Shown: one piece after another, positions 21,012-29,374 of the stretch | Layout: each line of letters begins with the position of its first letter | Position numbering within the stretch: position 1 is the first letter of the stretch | NCBI GenBank assembly: GCA_937873495.1 | Contig: CALMXZ010000003.1 | Span: 62,001 to 126,000 of the forward strand | Direction of reading: 5' to 3' | Source of the DNA: an uncultured Trueperaceae bacterium | GTDB taxonomy: Bacteria; Deinococcota; Deinococci; Deinococcales; Trueperaceae | Length of the DNA: 64,000 nt | Notes under the pieces: generated by a model | Told to the model about the DNA's origin: nothing | Seen by the model: only the letters and a program-made list of their open reading frames with translations | The model's database searches: none | Program-made: the position numbers and the translations under genes

Positions 21012-21984
21012 CGGCGGCCAACCGGTCTAGCAGGTACTCGCGCAGGGTGAGGCCGGACGCACGGACGTCAGCGGCCACCTCGCGCCCGACGTAGCGGTAG
21101 TGCCAAGGCTCGTACATGTAGCAGGTGATGCCTTCCTTGCCAAGCGGGTAGCTCATGACGAAGCCGTAGCGCCAGGCGTTCTCGGCGGCCCAGGTGCCCT
21201 CCGGCGTGGTCGCCCAGTCGTCGAGGTCCCAGGCTTCCGGCCCGTCGAGGCTGCGCAGGTCGATGGCGGTGCCGAGTTGGTGTTCCGAATGGCCGGCCCT
21301 GGCGCTCGAACGCAGCGCCTGGTCGTAACCGTCCTCCTTCACCCAGTAGGCGAAGGTGGACTCCTGGTAGGCGAAGGAGCGGTAAGCCGATTGGATGGCG
21401 AGCTCCACGCCGGCCGCGGCCGCCGCGCTCAGGAGCGCGCGCAGGTCGGGCAGGACCACGGCCCTGAGCTGCATACCCCCCGGCGCCGCACCGGGCGCGA
21501 CGTCCGCCAAGGCCGCGGCCAGCTCCACCAGGTCGTCCGGCGCGTAGTCACTCGCCAGCCTGAAGCGCGTGTCGAGGATCGTGTACGGCCACTGGTCGCT
21601 GGTACCGAGCGGAGCGGGGTCGTCGGCGTAGGTGCAGGCTGCCTGCTCCTGCGAGACGGCGTGCTGCGCGCCGACCGGCGCGGCGGCGGACCCGGCGGTC
21701 GGCTCCTCCGGCTCGGACGAGCCGAGGTCGACAGGCGCTCCCGACAGGTCGGAGTCGGGCTCCCGCGCGCCGGCGCCGCTAGCGCCGGCCGGCGGCGCTG
21801 CGGTGCTCGCGGCGCCGGCCGGTCGGCCGTCCGCTGCGCCGGAGGCCACCGCCGTCCAGACGACGATGAGGGCGAGTGCCGCCAGCGCACCGAGCGCGCG
21901 CAAGGCGCGGCGGCGGTTGGACGCTCGGTGCGCCGCCACGCTCTTGGCAGTCGCGCCGCGGTGCCTGTCCCTCGGCGCGTTCAC
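21001..21984 (-). CDS. vanY: D-alanyl-D-alanine carboxypeptidase, VanY/M15B family
   Basis: This 327-residue zinc peptidase trims the terminal D-Ala of peptidoglycan stem peptides. After a basic N-terminus and one transmembrane or signal helix (about 33-50) comes a Ala/Pro/Gly-rich linker, then the M15B catalytic domain with SAYRSF, the zinc site SEHQLGTAIDL and EPWHYRYVG. The start is GTG at 21984, in a GTGA overlap with the stop of the polyferredoxin gene. Presence inside a redox-protein operon is odd. Confidence 0.88.
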   Translation of the reverse strand: MNAPRDRHRGATAKSVAAHRASNRRRALRALGALAALALIVVWTAVASGAADGRPAGAASTAAPPAGASGAGAREPDSDLSGAPVDLGSSEPEEPTAGSAAAPVGAQHAVSQEQAACTYADDPAPLGTSDQWPYTILDTRFRLASDYAPDDLVELAAALADVAPGAAPGGMQLRAVVLPDLRALLSAAAAAGVELAIQSAYRSFAYQESTFAYWVKEDGYDQALRSSARAGHSEHQLGTAIDLRSLDGPEAWDLDDWATTPEGTWAAENAWRYGFVMSYPLGKEGITCYMYEPWHYRYVGREVAADVRASGLTLREYLLDRLAADAR

Positions 21985-23561
21985 GGCAACGGTCCTGCGA
22001 GGGTGCCACGCATCTCCATCGGCTGCGCCAGGATGACGAGCTGCAGGGCCAGGAAGCCGAGGACGTAGACGGTCAGCGGCCACATGGCGAGCACGCCTCG
22101 CCGCAGGCCGAAGTCGCGGACGCCGATGCGCACGGCCGTCGCCAGGCCGAGGCCGGCGTAGACGGCGCCGAGCACTGCCTGGATGGGGAAGAGCCATCTG
22201 GTGGGAACGACCTGCGCGAGGCGCCAGTGGGGGTCGAGCGGGAAGCCGCGGTACTCGAAGAAGTGCTCGAACACAGGCACCACGCTAAGCGCGCCGGTCA
22301 AGAAATGGAAGACGTAGTGCGCCCCCCAGAAGCCGAAGCCGAGCGCGACCGTGACGTAGCCCCAACGCCGGAACGCCGCGAGGGGCGAGGAACGCTTCCC
22401 GCCCAAGCGGTCCGCCGACCAGGCCACCGCGACCGTGGCGAGCAGGCCGACGGTCGTCACGGCAAGGTAGGCGAGGGCGAGGATGAGCACCTCGCTGCGC
22501 GTGCCGAGCAGTTCGGAGAGCCGCCCGGTGAAGGCGAAGAAGGGGGAGGTCATGGCCAGCGCGTTCACCACGCCCCAGAACGTGAGCAGCACGCCGAGCG
22601 CCAAGGCGCTCGCGCCGAACCGCCTGCGCCACGGGTCCTTGCTCAACTCGCGCCCCGGCGCCCTGACGCTCAACGCCACGTTGTCGTACGGGCACGCGCG
22701 CACGCAGTTGAAGCACAGGGTGCAGTCGAGATTGGAGGTGATGGCGGGCACGAGGAGATCGCTCTCGCAGCCGGGGAAGTAGCCGCTGCCGTTCGGGTTC
22801 ACGATCTCGCTCATAGGGATGAACGCCGTGCGCTCGGGCGCCGCCCTGACGGCGGACGTGTCGGCGGTGGCAGGCGCCACCATACCAGGGCCGCTGACGC
22901 GGCCGTGCAGGCACGGCTTGTGGACACACCGACGGCAGACGTCCGGATCGACCGCCACGATCTGCGTGGGCGACGCGGCGCTGAGCGCGAAGTTGAAGTT
23001 GCCCAACGGGCAGACGTAGCGGCAGAACGTGCCGGCGGGGAAGAGCGTGTCGACGACGAGCGCCGACCCGAAGTAGCCGACGACCAGCCAGGCCGTGAGC
23101 CACGGGCTCGCCCACAGGTCGAACGCTTCGTAGGCGATGAAGTAGGCCAGCGTGATGCCGAGCACCAGCCACTTGTTGCGCAGGCTGCGGGGGAACCGGA
23201 GGTCGGCCCGAAGGAGCCTCTTCAAGCGGCGCGACGCCCCGCGCGTGAGCATGAGCGGGCAGGCCGCGCAGAAGGCGTTGCCGAAGAGCGCGAGCGCGAG
23301 GACGACGAGGCCCCGGTAGTGCAGCCACGTCGCGGTGGTGGCCACGTTGCGGGGCGCCAACTGGCGCCCGGTCAGCCCGTCGACGATCACGAACAGGGCC
23401 AGGACCAGGAGGGGGAGCTGCAGCGCTAACCTGGCGTACTTCCAGCGGACGAACCGGCGTACCAAGGGCAGCCTGAAGAGGTCGAAGCCACGCGGCTGGT
23501 CGACGTACGGCCCGCCGGCGCGCGGCAGCTCGACGGCGCCGGACCGGCGCGCGGGCGTCAT
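21981..23561 (-). CDS. Membrane polyferredoxin (NosR/NapH/CcoG-like)
   Basis: This 526-residue integral membrane protein carries several Cys motifs typical of NosR/NapH/CcoG proteins: C98-x-x-C101-P and C180-x-x-x-C184-P at membrane edges, C209/C212/C217, and a ferredoxin-type cluster C280-x2-C283-x2-C286-x3-C290-P. About ten helices flank them, including five after the ferredoxin domain. Such proteins pass electrons across or along the membrane, for example to nitrous-oxide reductase maturation or copper handling; the partner here is unknown. Its 5' end overlaps the FixH-like gene (ATGA) and its 3' end overlaps vanY (GTGA). Confidence 0.85.
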   Translation of the reverse strand: MTPARRSGAVELPRAGGPYVDQPRGFDLFRLPLVRRFVRWKYARLALQLPLLVLALFVIVDGLTGRQLAPRNVATTATWLHYRGLVVLALALFGNAFCAACPLMLTRGASRRLKRLLRADLRFPRSLRNKWLVLGITLAYFIAYEAFDLWASPWLTAWLVVGYFGSALVVDTLFPAGTFCRYVCPLGNFNFALSAASPTQIVAVDPDVCRRCVHKPCLHGRVSGPGMVAPATADTSAVRAAPERTAFIPMSEIVNPNGSGYFPGCESDLLVPAITSNLDCTLCFNCVRACPYDNVALSVRAPGRELSKDPWRRRFGASALALGVLLTFWGVVNALAMTSPFFAFTGRLSELLGTRSEVLILALAYLAVTTVGLLATVAVAWSADRLGGKRSSPLAAFRRWGYVTVALGFGFWGAHYVFHFLTGALSVVPVFEHFFEYRGFPLDPHWRLAQVVPTRWLFPIQAVLGAVYAGLGLATAVRIGVRDFGLRRGVLAMWPLTVYVLGFLALQLVILAQPMEMRGTLAGPLP

Positions 23562-24004
23562 CGCGCCCGGACGGTGGTGAGGAGCTCGCCTGCGGCCCGC
23601 TGGCCGCTCGTGGTGGTCACCTTCACGCTCAAGATCCAGTCGCCCGCCATGCCAAGGACCAGGTCGTCGACCCGGTACGTGCCGCCGCCGACCTCCGTCG
23701 CCGTCGCCGTGGCCGGCGCCATGCCGGCGTGCGTCATGTCGCCCTCCACCTCGACCTTCGCGCCAAGCACCGGGGCGCCGCCCTCCGACACCTCGATCAC
23801 GACGGGCACGAGGCCGGCGCGCGCCTCGTCGGCAAGCCGGGCCGTGACCGTGATGGCGTTACTCGCGGCTCCGTCGCCGGACGGCTTGCAGGCTGCCAGC
23901 GCCAGCACCGCGCCGAGCAGCACCAGCGCCGCGGCCAGCCGGGGCGGGGTGCGAACGGTGCGGCTGGGCGGGGCTGCCTGACTAACGGAGCGCGCGGCGA
24001 TCAT
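23558..24004 (-). CDS. FixH/YtkA-like lipoprotein
   Basis: This 148-residue protein has a hydrophobic segment ending in the lipobox LAAC (about residues 34-39), so it should be a lipoprotein. The mature part is one beta-sandwich domain with the FixH/YtkA pattern (LVPVVIEVSEGGAPVLGAKVEVEGDMTHAGM, then YRVDDLVLGMAGDWILSVKV). The HAGM segment after GDMT resembles the Met/His-containing turn of copper-related members, so a metal role is possible but unproven. It is the first overlapping gene of the redox group and follows the amidase stop by 13 nt. Confidence 0.75.
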   Translation of the reverse strand: MIAARSVSQAAPPSRTVRTPPRLAAALVLLGAVLALAACKPSGDGAASNAITVTARLADEARAGLVPVVIEVSEGGAPVLGAKVEVEGDMTHAGMAPATATATEVGGGTYRVDDLVLGMAGDWILSVKVTTTSGQRAAGELLTTVRAR

Positions 24005-24017
24005 CTACGCCGGCAGG

Positions 24018-24941
24018 CTACCACTTGTCAGGGACGCGCCCCACGCTGGCCAGATACCTAGCGATACCGTCTTCAAGGGCGGCAGCCAGCGCGTCAGGCG
24101 TCTCCAGGAGCCGGCGGTCGGCGGGGTTGGAGAGGTAGCCGAGCTCGACGAGCAGGGCGGGCGTGCCGCGGTCGACGGCGTGCTCGAAGCGGCGGTCGTT
24201 GAAGGCGTAGTACTCGAACATGTTGCCTGACACGTTGGCGTCGTCATCGCTCATGCGTGTGGCCTTGAGGACCGCCCGGTCGATCTGCAGCTTCAGCTGC
24301 ACCTCGCGCGGGCTGCGCGCCGGCCAGAAGTGGGCGCTCTTGTAGCCGGAGCGGGAAGTGTCTGGATTGGAGTCGATGTGCACGGAGATCACGAGATCGG
24401 CCCGGTAGCGGGGCGGGACGGTGGCCGGCAGCACGTCGACGACGGCGCCGCGGGCGCGAAGCCTGGCGGCAAGTGCGTCGACGATGGCCGCGTTGACGCT
24501 AACCTCGTCGAGGCCGGCGTAGTGGCCGCCAGTGCTGTAGCGCAAGGAGGCGAGCTCCTCCGGCTGGGAGCCCGCGTCGAGGTGGCCTACCTGGAGGCCC
24601 ACCCTGACCGGGCCGGCGATGCGGTTGGCCAGCCACCGCACGGGTCCGGCGCGGTAGACGCGCACCTCTCCCGCTCCCGGCAACGCCTGGGCTACGCGCC
24701 GGAGGCCGTCCGTCACGATGCCGAAGGTGGCGGCGGCGAACTCGCCGCCGCGCTCGCGCACCGCCGTAGCCACGTTGACCGTGAGGAGGAGGGCCATGGC
24801 CACCAGGAAACCGCGGCCGAGCAGCTTGCGCCTACGGAGCAGCCCGGGAGGCCGCTCGGCGGCCTCCGGCGGCTCGTCGACCGGCCGCGCCGTGCGCGGC
24901 GGTCGGGAAGCCAGTGGGTCGCGCCGCTCCTCGCCGGTCAC
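24018..24941 (-). CDS. N-acetylmuramoyl-L-alanine amidase (Amidase_3)
   Basis: This 307-residue cell-wall hydrolase cleaves the amide between muramic acid and the stem peptide. A basic/proline-rich cytoplasmic start is followed by one membrane anchor (about 43-62). The zinc enzyme core shows VGLQVGHLDAG (His), VSVHIDSNPDTS (His) and ALLVELGYLSNPADRRLL (catalytic Glu). The start is GTG at 24941, with TAGCAT 6 nt upstream (leaderless). It may head the minus-strand operon that runs to DUF554. Confidence 0.88.
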   Translation of the reverse strand: MTGEERRDPLASRPPRTARPVDEPPEAAERPPGLLRRRKLLGRGFLVAMALLLTVNVATAVRERGGEFAAATFGIVTDGLRRVAQALPGAGEVRVYRAGPVRWLANRIAGPVRVGLQVGHLDAGSQPEELASLRYSTGGHYAGLDEVSVNAAIVDALAARLRARGAVVDVLPATVPPRYRADLVISVHIDSNPDTSRSGYKSAHFWPARSPREVQLKLQIDRAVLKATRMSDDDANVSGNMFEYYAFNDRRFEHAVDRGTPALLVELGYLSNPADRRLLETPDALAAALEDGIARYLASVGRVPDKW

Positions 24942-24947
24942 GACCAG

Positions 24948-24953
24948 ATGCTA
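24948..24953 (-). promoter_or_regulatory. -10 element TAGCAT (leaderless) of the amidase gene
   Basis: TAGCAT on the minus strand ends 6 nt before the GTG at 24941, inside the 36-nt gap after phoU, giving the amidase its own start. Confidence 0.55.
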
Positions 24954-24977
24954 CAGGAGCCGGCCGAAGGCCGCGAT

Positions 24978-25631
24978 TCATAACCGCACTGCCTCGAGCC
25001 AGTAGATGATGTGCTCGTTGACGTTCTCGAGGTGGTCGCCGAGGCGCTCGAGGTACCGGGCGATCGCGGACAGTTCGGTCGCGCGTCCGATGGTACCCGT
25101 GTCGGCGAGCATGTAGGTCAGGAGCTCGCGCTGGATCTGGTCGTACAGGTCGTCGATCTCGGAGTCGAGGGCGTGGGCGCGCCGCGCCGCCTCCGCGTCG
25201 GCTTCCGCCACCGCCTTGGTCGTCGTGTCGAGCATGACGAACAGGACCTCGAAGATGCGCTGCATGTCGAGGTACTTCTTGATGGGCGGCTGCTTGGCGA
25301 GCTGGTGGCCGGCCTCCGCGACGTGCTCGGCGTAGTCGCCCGCGCGTTCGATGTCGGCCAGCATCTGCAGGGCTGCGCCGAGGAAGCGCAGGTCGCGCGC
25401 GGCGGGCTGCCGGCGGGCGATCACGGTGAGGATCCGCACCTCGAGGTCGGACTGGATGGCGTCCACCAGGTCGTCGAGCTCCGCACAGCGCTGCGCGCCG
25501 TCCGGGTCGGCGTCGATGAGCGAGCGCCGTGCCCACTCGCAGCTCTCCCTCACGAGGCTGAGCATGCGGACGAGGTCGCCCGTGATGGTCTGCAGGTCCG
25601 ACTCGAGCGGTGTCAACGACGAGGTCGCCAT
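24978..25631 (-). CDS. phoU: Phosphate signalling protein PhoU
   Basis: This 217-residue helical protein has the two-repeat PhoU architecture, each repeat a three-helix bundle with metal-ligand patterns (repeat 1 VDAIQSDLEVRILTVIARRQPAARDLRFL; repeat 2 EIDDLYDQIQRELLTYM and LERLGDHLENVNEHIIYW). PhoU links the Pst phosphate transporter to the PhoR kinase; the pst genes are not in the window, but a PhoB/PhoR-like pair is encoded divergently 138 nt away. TACGCT lies 9 nt before the ATG. Confidence 0.93.
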   Translation of the reverse strand: MATSSLTPLESDLQTITGDLVRMLSLVRESCEWARRSLIDADPDGAQRCAELDDLVDAIQSDLEVRILTVIARRQPAARDLRFLGAALQMLADIERAGDYAEHVAEAGHQLAKQPPIKKYLDMQRIFEVLFVMLDTTTKAVAEADAEAARRAHALDSEIDDLYDQIQRELLTYMLADTGTIGRATELSAIARYLERLGDHLENVNEHIIYWLEAVRL

Positions 25632-25640
25632 GTGGCCAGT

Positions 25641-25646
25641 AGCGTA
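25641..25646 (-). promoter_or_regulatory. -10 element TACGCT of phoU
   Basis: TACGCT on the minus strand ends 9 nt before the phoU ATG, predicting an almost leaderless transcript. The response-regulator promoter lies about 110 nt away on the other strand. Confidence 0.5.
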
Positions 25647-25756
25647 GCGCGACCGGGTCAGGGCGATGTCAGGGCGGCCGCCGGCAGACGAGTTCCGTGG
25701 GTGCGGCCGGCGCCGTCCGGGCGCCCCCGGGAGACGAGACCATGACAGAGCGCCCG

Positions 25757-25762
25757 TAGAAT
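25757..25762 (+). promoter_or_regulatory. -10 element TAGAAT (leaderless) of the response regulator
   Basis: TAGAAT, five of six matches to TATAAT, ends 6 nt before the ATG at 25769. Confidence 0.65.
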
Positions 25763-25768
25763 GACCGC

Positions 25769-26461
25769 ATGGCCGCGCATACGGTCCTGGTGGTCGAAGA
25801 CGACGACGCGGTGCGTGAGGTGGTCGCGTTCCATCTCGGTCGGGCCGGCTTCGCCGTTCGCGAGGCGTCCGACGCCGCTCAGGCGCTGGCCGCCGCGCCG
25901 GACGCCTCCCTGGTCGTGCTCGACTGGATGCTGCCGGACGAGAGCGGGCTCACCGTCCTGAAACGGCTACGCGACTCGCCGGCCCGCGAACTCCCCGTGC
26001 TCATGCTCACCGCCCGCGCCCGCGAGGCCGAGCGCATCGAGGGGCTCGAGTCGGGCGCCGACGACTACCTGACCAAGCCGTTCTCCGCCGCGGAGCTGGT
26101 GGCGCGCGTGCGCGCACTGCTGCGTCGCGCCGTTCCCCGCAAGCAGGTGAGCGTCGGCCGGCTGACCGTCGACGCCGACGCGGGCGAAGCGACGTGGCGC
26201 GGCGAACCGTGTAGGCTCACGCCGCGCGAGTTCAGCCTGCTCGCCTTCCTGGCCGCCAACCCCGGACGCGTGTACTCGCGCTTCGAGCTCCTCGACAAGG
26301 TCTGGGGCGAAGGGTTCGTCGGCACGGAGCGGACCGTCGACCAGCACGTCGCCCAGCTCCGCGCCGCCGTGACCGGCGACGTCGTCGCCACGGTGCGAGG
26401 TCGGGGCTATCGCCTCGGCGAGTGCCGAGGCGAGCAGCTACCCGACCAAGCGGAGCGGTAG
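25769..26461 (+). CDS. OmpR/PhoB-family response regulator
   Basis: This 230-residue DNA-binding regulator has a receiver domain with acidic pocket E10-D11-D12, phospho-acceptor D52 in LDWMLPDESG, and the conserved Lys in YLTKPFSAAELVARV. A winged-helix domain follows (LTPREFSLLAFLAANPGRVYSRFELLDKVWG; TVDQHVAQLRAAV; VRGRGYRL), typical of PhoB. The stop codon is immediately followed by the kinase start, and phoU lies divergently upstream, so a role in phosphate response is the best guess. Confidence 0.93.
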   Translation: MAAHTVLVVEDDDAVREVVAFHLGRAGFAVREASDAAQALAAAPDASLVVLDWMLPDESGLTVLKRLRDSPARELPVLMLTARAREAERIEGLESGADDYLTKPFSAAELVARVRALLRRAVPRKQVSVGRLTVDADAGEATWRGEPCRLTPREFSLLAFLAANPGRVYSRFELLDKVWGEGFVGTERTVDQHVAQLRAAVTGDVVATVRGRGYRLGECRGEQLPDQAER

Positions 26462-27484
26462 GTGGACCATGACGTTCCGGTGCCGCAGGCGCCGCCGTGG
26501 TGGGACGTCCTGAAGGAAGGCGTCGTCCTGCTCGGCGGTGAGAGCGTGCTCGACCTCAACCTGGCGGCGGCCCGGCTCCTCGACGTCGACCAGGACCGCG
26601 CGCGCGGAGCGGCCGCCATCGGCGTGCTCCGCGATCACCGCCTGGAGGCCATGTGGCGCTCGGGGGTGGGCGGCGAGATCGAACTGCGTTCCAGGTCCGT
26701 CAGGGTGACCGTGTTCCCCGGCGGGCTGGTCTTCGAGGACGTGAGCGAGCTCCGCCTCGGGCGGCGCGACGCGTCGGAGCTGCTCTCCGTGCTCTCGCAC
26801 GAGCTGCGTACCCCCGTGACGACCATCCGCGGGGCGCTCGAGGCGCTCGATCCAACGGCCGCGGACGGCGGCGACCCGGGCGCGGCGCGCTTCCGCGAGC
26901 GCTTCCTCGCGCTCGCCCTCGCGGAGGCCGAGCGCCTCTCGCGCCTGCTCGACGACCTGACCGTCCAGTCGCGCCCACCCAGGGAGAGGAGCGTCGAGCT
27001 CGGGGTCGTCGTCGACAAGGCCGCGGCGTTGCTGCGGGAGCGGGCGGACGCCGCCGGCGTGCGGTTCACCGTCGACCTCGAGGACCTCGTCGTCTGGGCG
27101 GACGAGGACAAGCTCCTCCAGGTGATCCTGAACCTCATGGAGAACGCGGTCGTGCATGGTCCGGTGGGCGGAACGGTCGCGGTCGCGGCATGGCGCGCGG
27201 ACGGCGCGGCCCGGCTCGAGGTGCGCGACGCCGGCGCGCCGCTCGATCCCAGCGGGGTACCGGCGCTGTTCGCGCCGCACACGCAGGGCCGGCACCGCGG
27301 CCAGGGCGCCGGCCTGGGGCTCTACATCGTCAGGTCGATCGTGCAGCGCTGGGGCGGCGCCGTCTGGGGTGGACCGCGCGGCGCCGGATCGGGCGGCACC
27401 GAGCAGCCAGAAGGCGCCGTGCCAGGCGGCGCCGCGTCAGGCAACGCGTTCGGGTTCAGTGTGCCGCTCGCCAACCGCGCCTGA
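26462..27484 (+). CDS. Soluble sensor histidine kinase (PhoR-like)
   Basis: This 340-residue kinase has no transmembrane segment. Residues 10-95 resemble a small PAS-like domain; the HisKA helix carries the phospho-acceptor H113 in LSVLSHELRTPVTTIRG; the ATPase domain has the N box (NLMENAVVHG), a degenerate G1 box (VRDAGAPLDP instead of DNGxG) and the G2 box (GQGAGLGLYIV). A Gly/Ala-rich loop interrupts the end of the domain before GFSVPLA. The start is GTG, directly abutting the regulator stop, so the pair is translated together. Confidence 0.88.
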   Translation: MDHDVPVPQAPPWWDVLKEGVVLLGGESVLDLNLAAARLLDVDQDRARGAAAIGVLRDHRLEAMWRSGVGGEIELRSRSVRVTVFPGGLVFEDVSELRLGRRDASELLSVLSHELRTPVTTIRGALEALDPTAADGGDPGAARFRERFLALALAEAERLSRLLDDLTVQSRPPRERSVELGVVVDKAAALLRERADAAGVRFTVDLEDLVVWADEDKLLQVILNLMENAVVHGPVGGTVAVAAWRADGAARLEVRDAGAPLDPSGVPALFAPHTQGRHRGQGAGLGLYIVRSIVQRWGGAVWGGPRGAGSGGTEQPEGAVPGGAASGNAFGFSVPLANRA

Positions 27485-27589
27485 CGGGTACCGCCGCGGT
27501 CCCGGCGCGCCGGCCAAGCGCCGCCGGACCGCCGCGGCGCAGCCGGTTACCGAGCGTAGGTAGGCGCGCGCCCGCACTCTCCGACCGCG

Positions 27590-28405
27590 TCAGGCGTTCG
27601 GATCGTCCGCCGCAGCCGCCGGCGCGACGAGCTCGGCCCGCTGGCGGGGCGGCGGTGCCCACTCGGCGGTCGCCAGCGTGTCCCAAGGCTCCGCGTGCCT
27701 CGTCTGGTCGGGTGGCCGGGACGCCTCGTGCGCTGGCGCGGTTGGAGCGATGCGCGACCCGGGGAACAGGCGCGCGTAAGCCGCCGGGCCAACGGCGAAG
27801 AGCAGGGCGACGGTCGCTACCGTCTCGGCGGACACCGAGCCGCTCATCGCCAGCAGGTCTTGAAGTTGGATGGCCTGACCGCTGAAGGCGAGCAACGCGG
27901 TGCCGGCCGTCCCCCACGTGAGCGCGCCGGCGACGAGCGCGTTCAGGGGTCCGGCCCAGCGCGCCGTCCTCGGTGACGGGTAGATGGCGAGCCAGCCCAG
28001 GATGACGAGCTCCAAGGTCAGGAACGCCTCGTGGAGGCCGGGGAAGGCGCCGCGCGCGACGGCGGCGGCGAAGAGGGCCCCGGTCAGTAGGCCGATGCTC
28101 GGACCGTAGGCGAGGGTGACGACCAGAACGGGCACCGCGGCGACTCCGTTGGCCGCCGCCGCCACCCAGAGCGGCGAGGCGCCGGCCAACCGCTGCGCGA
28201 GCGCCTGGAGCAGGAAGCCGAGGGCGACGGCCCCGAGGACCCGCAGCGCCACCTTGGGCTTGGCGAGCACCAGAACATCGCCGCGCGCCACGCCGGTCCC
28301 CAACGACACGAGCACGAGGATCAGCGCGGCGCAGGCGGAGTAGAACAGGACGGGGTCGGAGCCGAAGCGCTGCCACGCCTCGGACCACGTGAGCGCCTCG
28401 GTCAC
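27590..28405 (-). CDS. Unknown polytopic membrane protein
   Basis: I do not recognise a family for this 271-residue protein. It has about seven hydrophobic helices (for example 19-37, 53-72, 78-98, 101-118, 124-140, 150-172, 190-210) with repeated small-residue runs, then a 55-residue proline/alanine-rich cytoplasmic tail. The layout is like a substrate-binding S-component of an energy-coupling-factor transporter, but no motif confirms that. The GTG start overlaps the stop of the glycosyltransferase gene (GTGA), so the two are one translational unit. Confidence 0.75.
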   Translation of the reverse strand: MTEALTWSEAWQRFGSDPVLFYSACAALILVLVSLGTGVARGDVLVLAKPKVALRVLGAVALGFLLQALAQRLAGASPLWVAAAANGVAAVPVLVVTLAYGPSIGLLTGALFAAAVARGAFPGLHEAFLTLELVILGWLAIYPSPRTARWAGPLNALVAGALTWGTAGTALLAFSGQAIQLQDLLAMSGSVSAETVATVALLFAVGPAAYARLFPGSRIAPTAPAHEASRPPDQTRHAEPWDTLATAEWAPPPRQRAELVAPAAAADDPNA

Positions 28406-29340
28406 CAGTCCGGCCTCTCGTCGAGCGTGGCTCCGAAGGGCGTCGCGTCCACGTCGCCCGCGCGCAGCATCCGTAACAGCTCGGCGCTCGCGGCGCGCCG
28501 GCCCGGCGTGCGCCCCAGCACGCTGCCCAGCGCGGCTTCGCTCGCCACGAACGCGGTCTGCGCCGCCCGCAGCCAGCCCGGGTAGTGGCGCCTACCCACC
28601 AGGAGCCCGCCGCGCCGCCCTTCGAGACCGAACGCCGGATGCGACGGGGTCGAGGTGCCGCCCAAGTGCACGACCGGCGTCGCCACCAGGAGGTTCGCGC
28701 GGCCGGCCTCCGAGACCCGCAGTCCGAAGTCGAGGTCCTCGTTGTAGAAGCGGAACGCCTCGTCGTAGCCGCCGAGCCCCCGCCAGTCGCGCAGCCGCAC
28801 CACCAGCAGGCAGCCGGAGAGCCACGGCACGTCGGCGGTGGCGGGCCCGTCGCCTACCGGAGCGGAGCGGCGCAACCGGCGGTAATGCCTGGCGTACGAC
28901 GGTCCCAGCCTCTGGAGCTTGCCGTCGCCCCCGCTGACCAGCGGGCCGGCCGCCACGGCCTGCGGCCGGGAGTCGAGGGCGGCCAGGAGCTCCGCGAAAG
29001 TGCTGTCCGTCACGATGACGTCGGCGTTCATGAAGGCGACGTACTCGGTCGTGGCGCCCGCGAGGCCCGCGTTCACGGCGTGGGCGTAGGAGCGGTTAGG
29101 GACGCCGAGGTAGTCGACGTCCGGGTGGCTGCCAAGGAGCGCGGCGGCGAAGTCGGGGTCGGGGTCGGCGTCCACGAGCCGCAGGTCGGCGCCGGGGGCC
29201 GAGCGACGCACGAGCGTCAGGCAGGAGAGGGCGAGTTCGGGCGTGCGGAAGTTCACCACGGCCACGGTGAGGCGCGCGTCGCCCGTGGCGCGCGCGACGC
29301 TCGCCGTTCCCGCCGCCCCCTGGCGCGGCGCGGCGCTCAC
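28402..29340 (-). CDS. Family 2 glycosyltransferase
   Basis: This 312-residue GT-A enzyme transfers a sugar from a nucleotide donor, probably to a surface polysaccharide. It shows VAVVNFRTPELALSCL, the donor region YAHAVNAGLAGATTEYVAFMNADVIV (MNAD in place of the usual DxD), and the acceptor-site block FRFYNEDLDFGLRVSEAG typical of rhamnosyltransferase-like members. No membrane helix is seen. The start is GTG at 29340, 1 nt after the stop of a leaderless mini-ORF. It overlaps the membrane-protein gene by 4 nt. Confidence 0.87.
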   Translation of the reverse strand: MSAAPRQGAAGTASVARATGDARLTVAVVNFRTPELALSCLTLVRRSAPGADLRLVDADPDPDFAAALLGSHPDVDYLGVPNRSYAHAVNAGLAGATTEYVAFMNADVIVTDSTFAELLAALDSRPQAVAAGPLVSGGDGKLQRLGPSYARHYRRLRRSAPVGDGPATADVPWLSGCLLVVRLRDWRGLGGYDEAFRFYNEDLDFGLRVSEAGRANLLVATPVVHLGGTSTPSHPAFGLEGRRGGLLVGRRHYPGWLRAAQTAFVASEAALGSVLGRTPGRRAASAELLRMLRAGDVDATPFGATLDERPDW

Positions 29341-29341
29341 C

Positions 29342-29368
29342 TCAACGACCCTTCCTGCGGCAGGTCAC
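29342..29368 (-). CDS. Leaderless 8-codon mini-ORF ahead of the glycosyltransferase
   Basis: The frame GTG...TGA encodes MTCRRKGR and ends 1 nt before the glycosyltransferase GTG. TACCAT lies 6 nt upstream, so the GTG should be the mRNA 5' end. The mini-ORF contains AGGAAGG, the only SD-like sequence for the downstream start. It repeats the design seen ahead of pilT and zwf. Translation is inferred. Confidence 0.4.
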   Translation of the reverse strand: MTCRRKGR

Positions 29369-29374
29369 GAGCGC

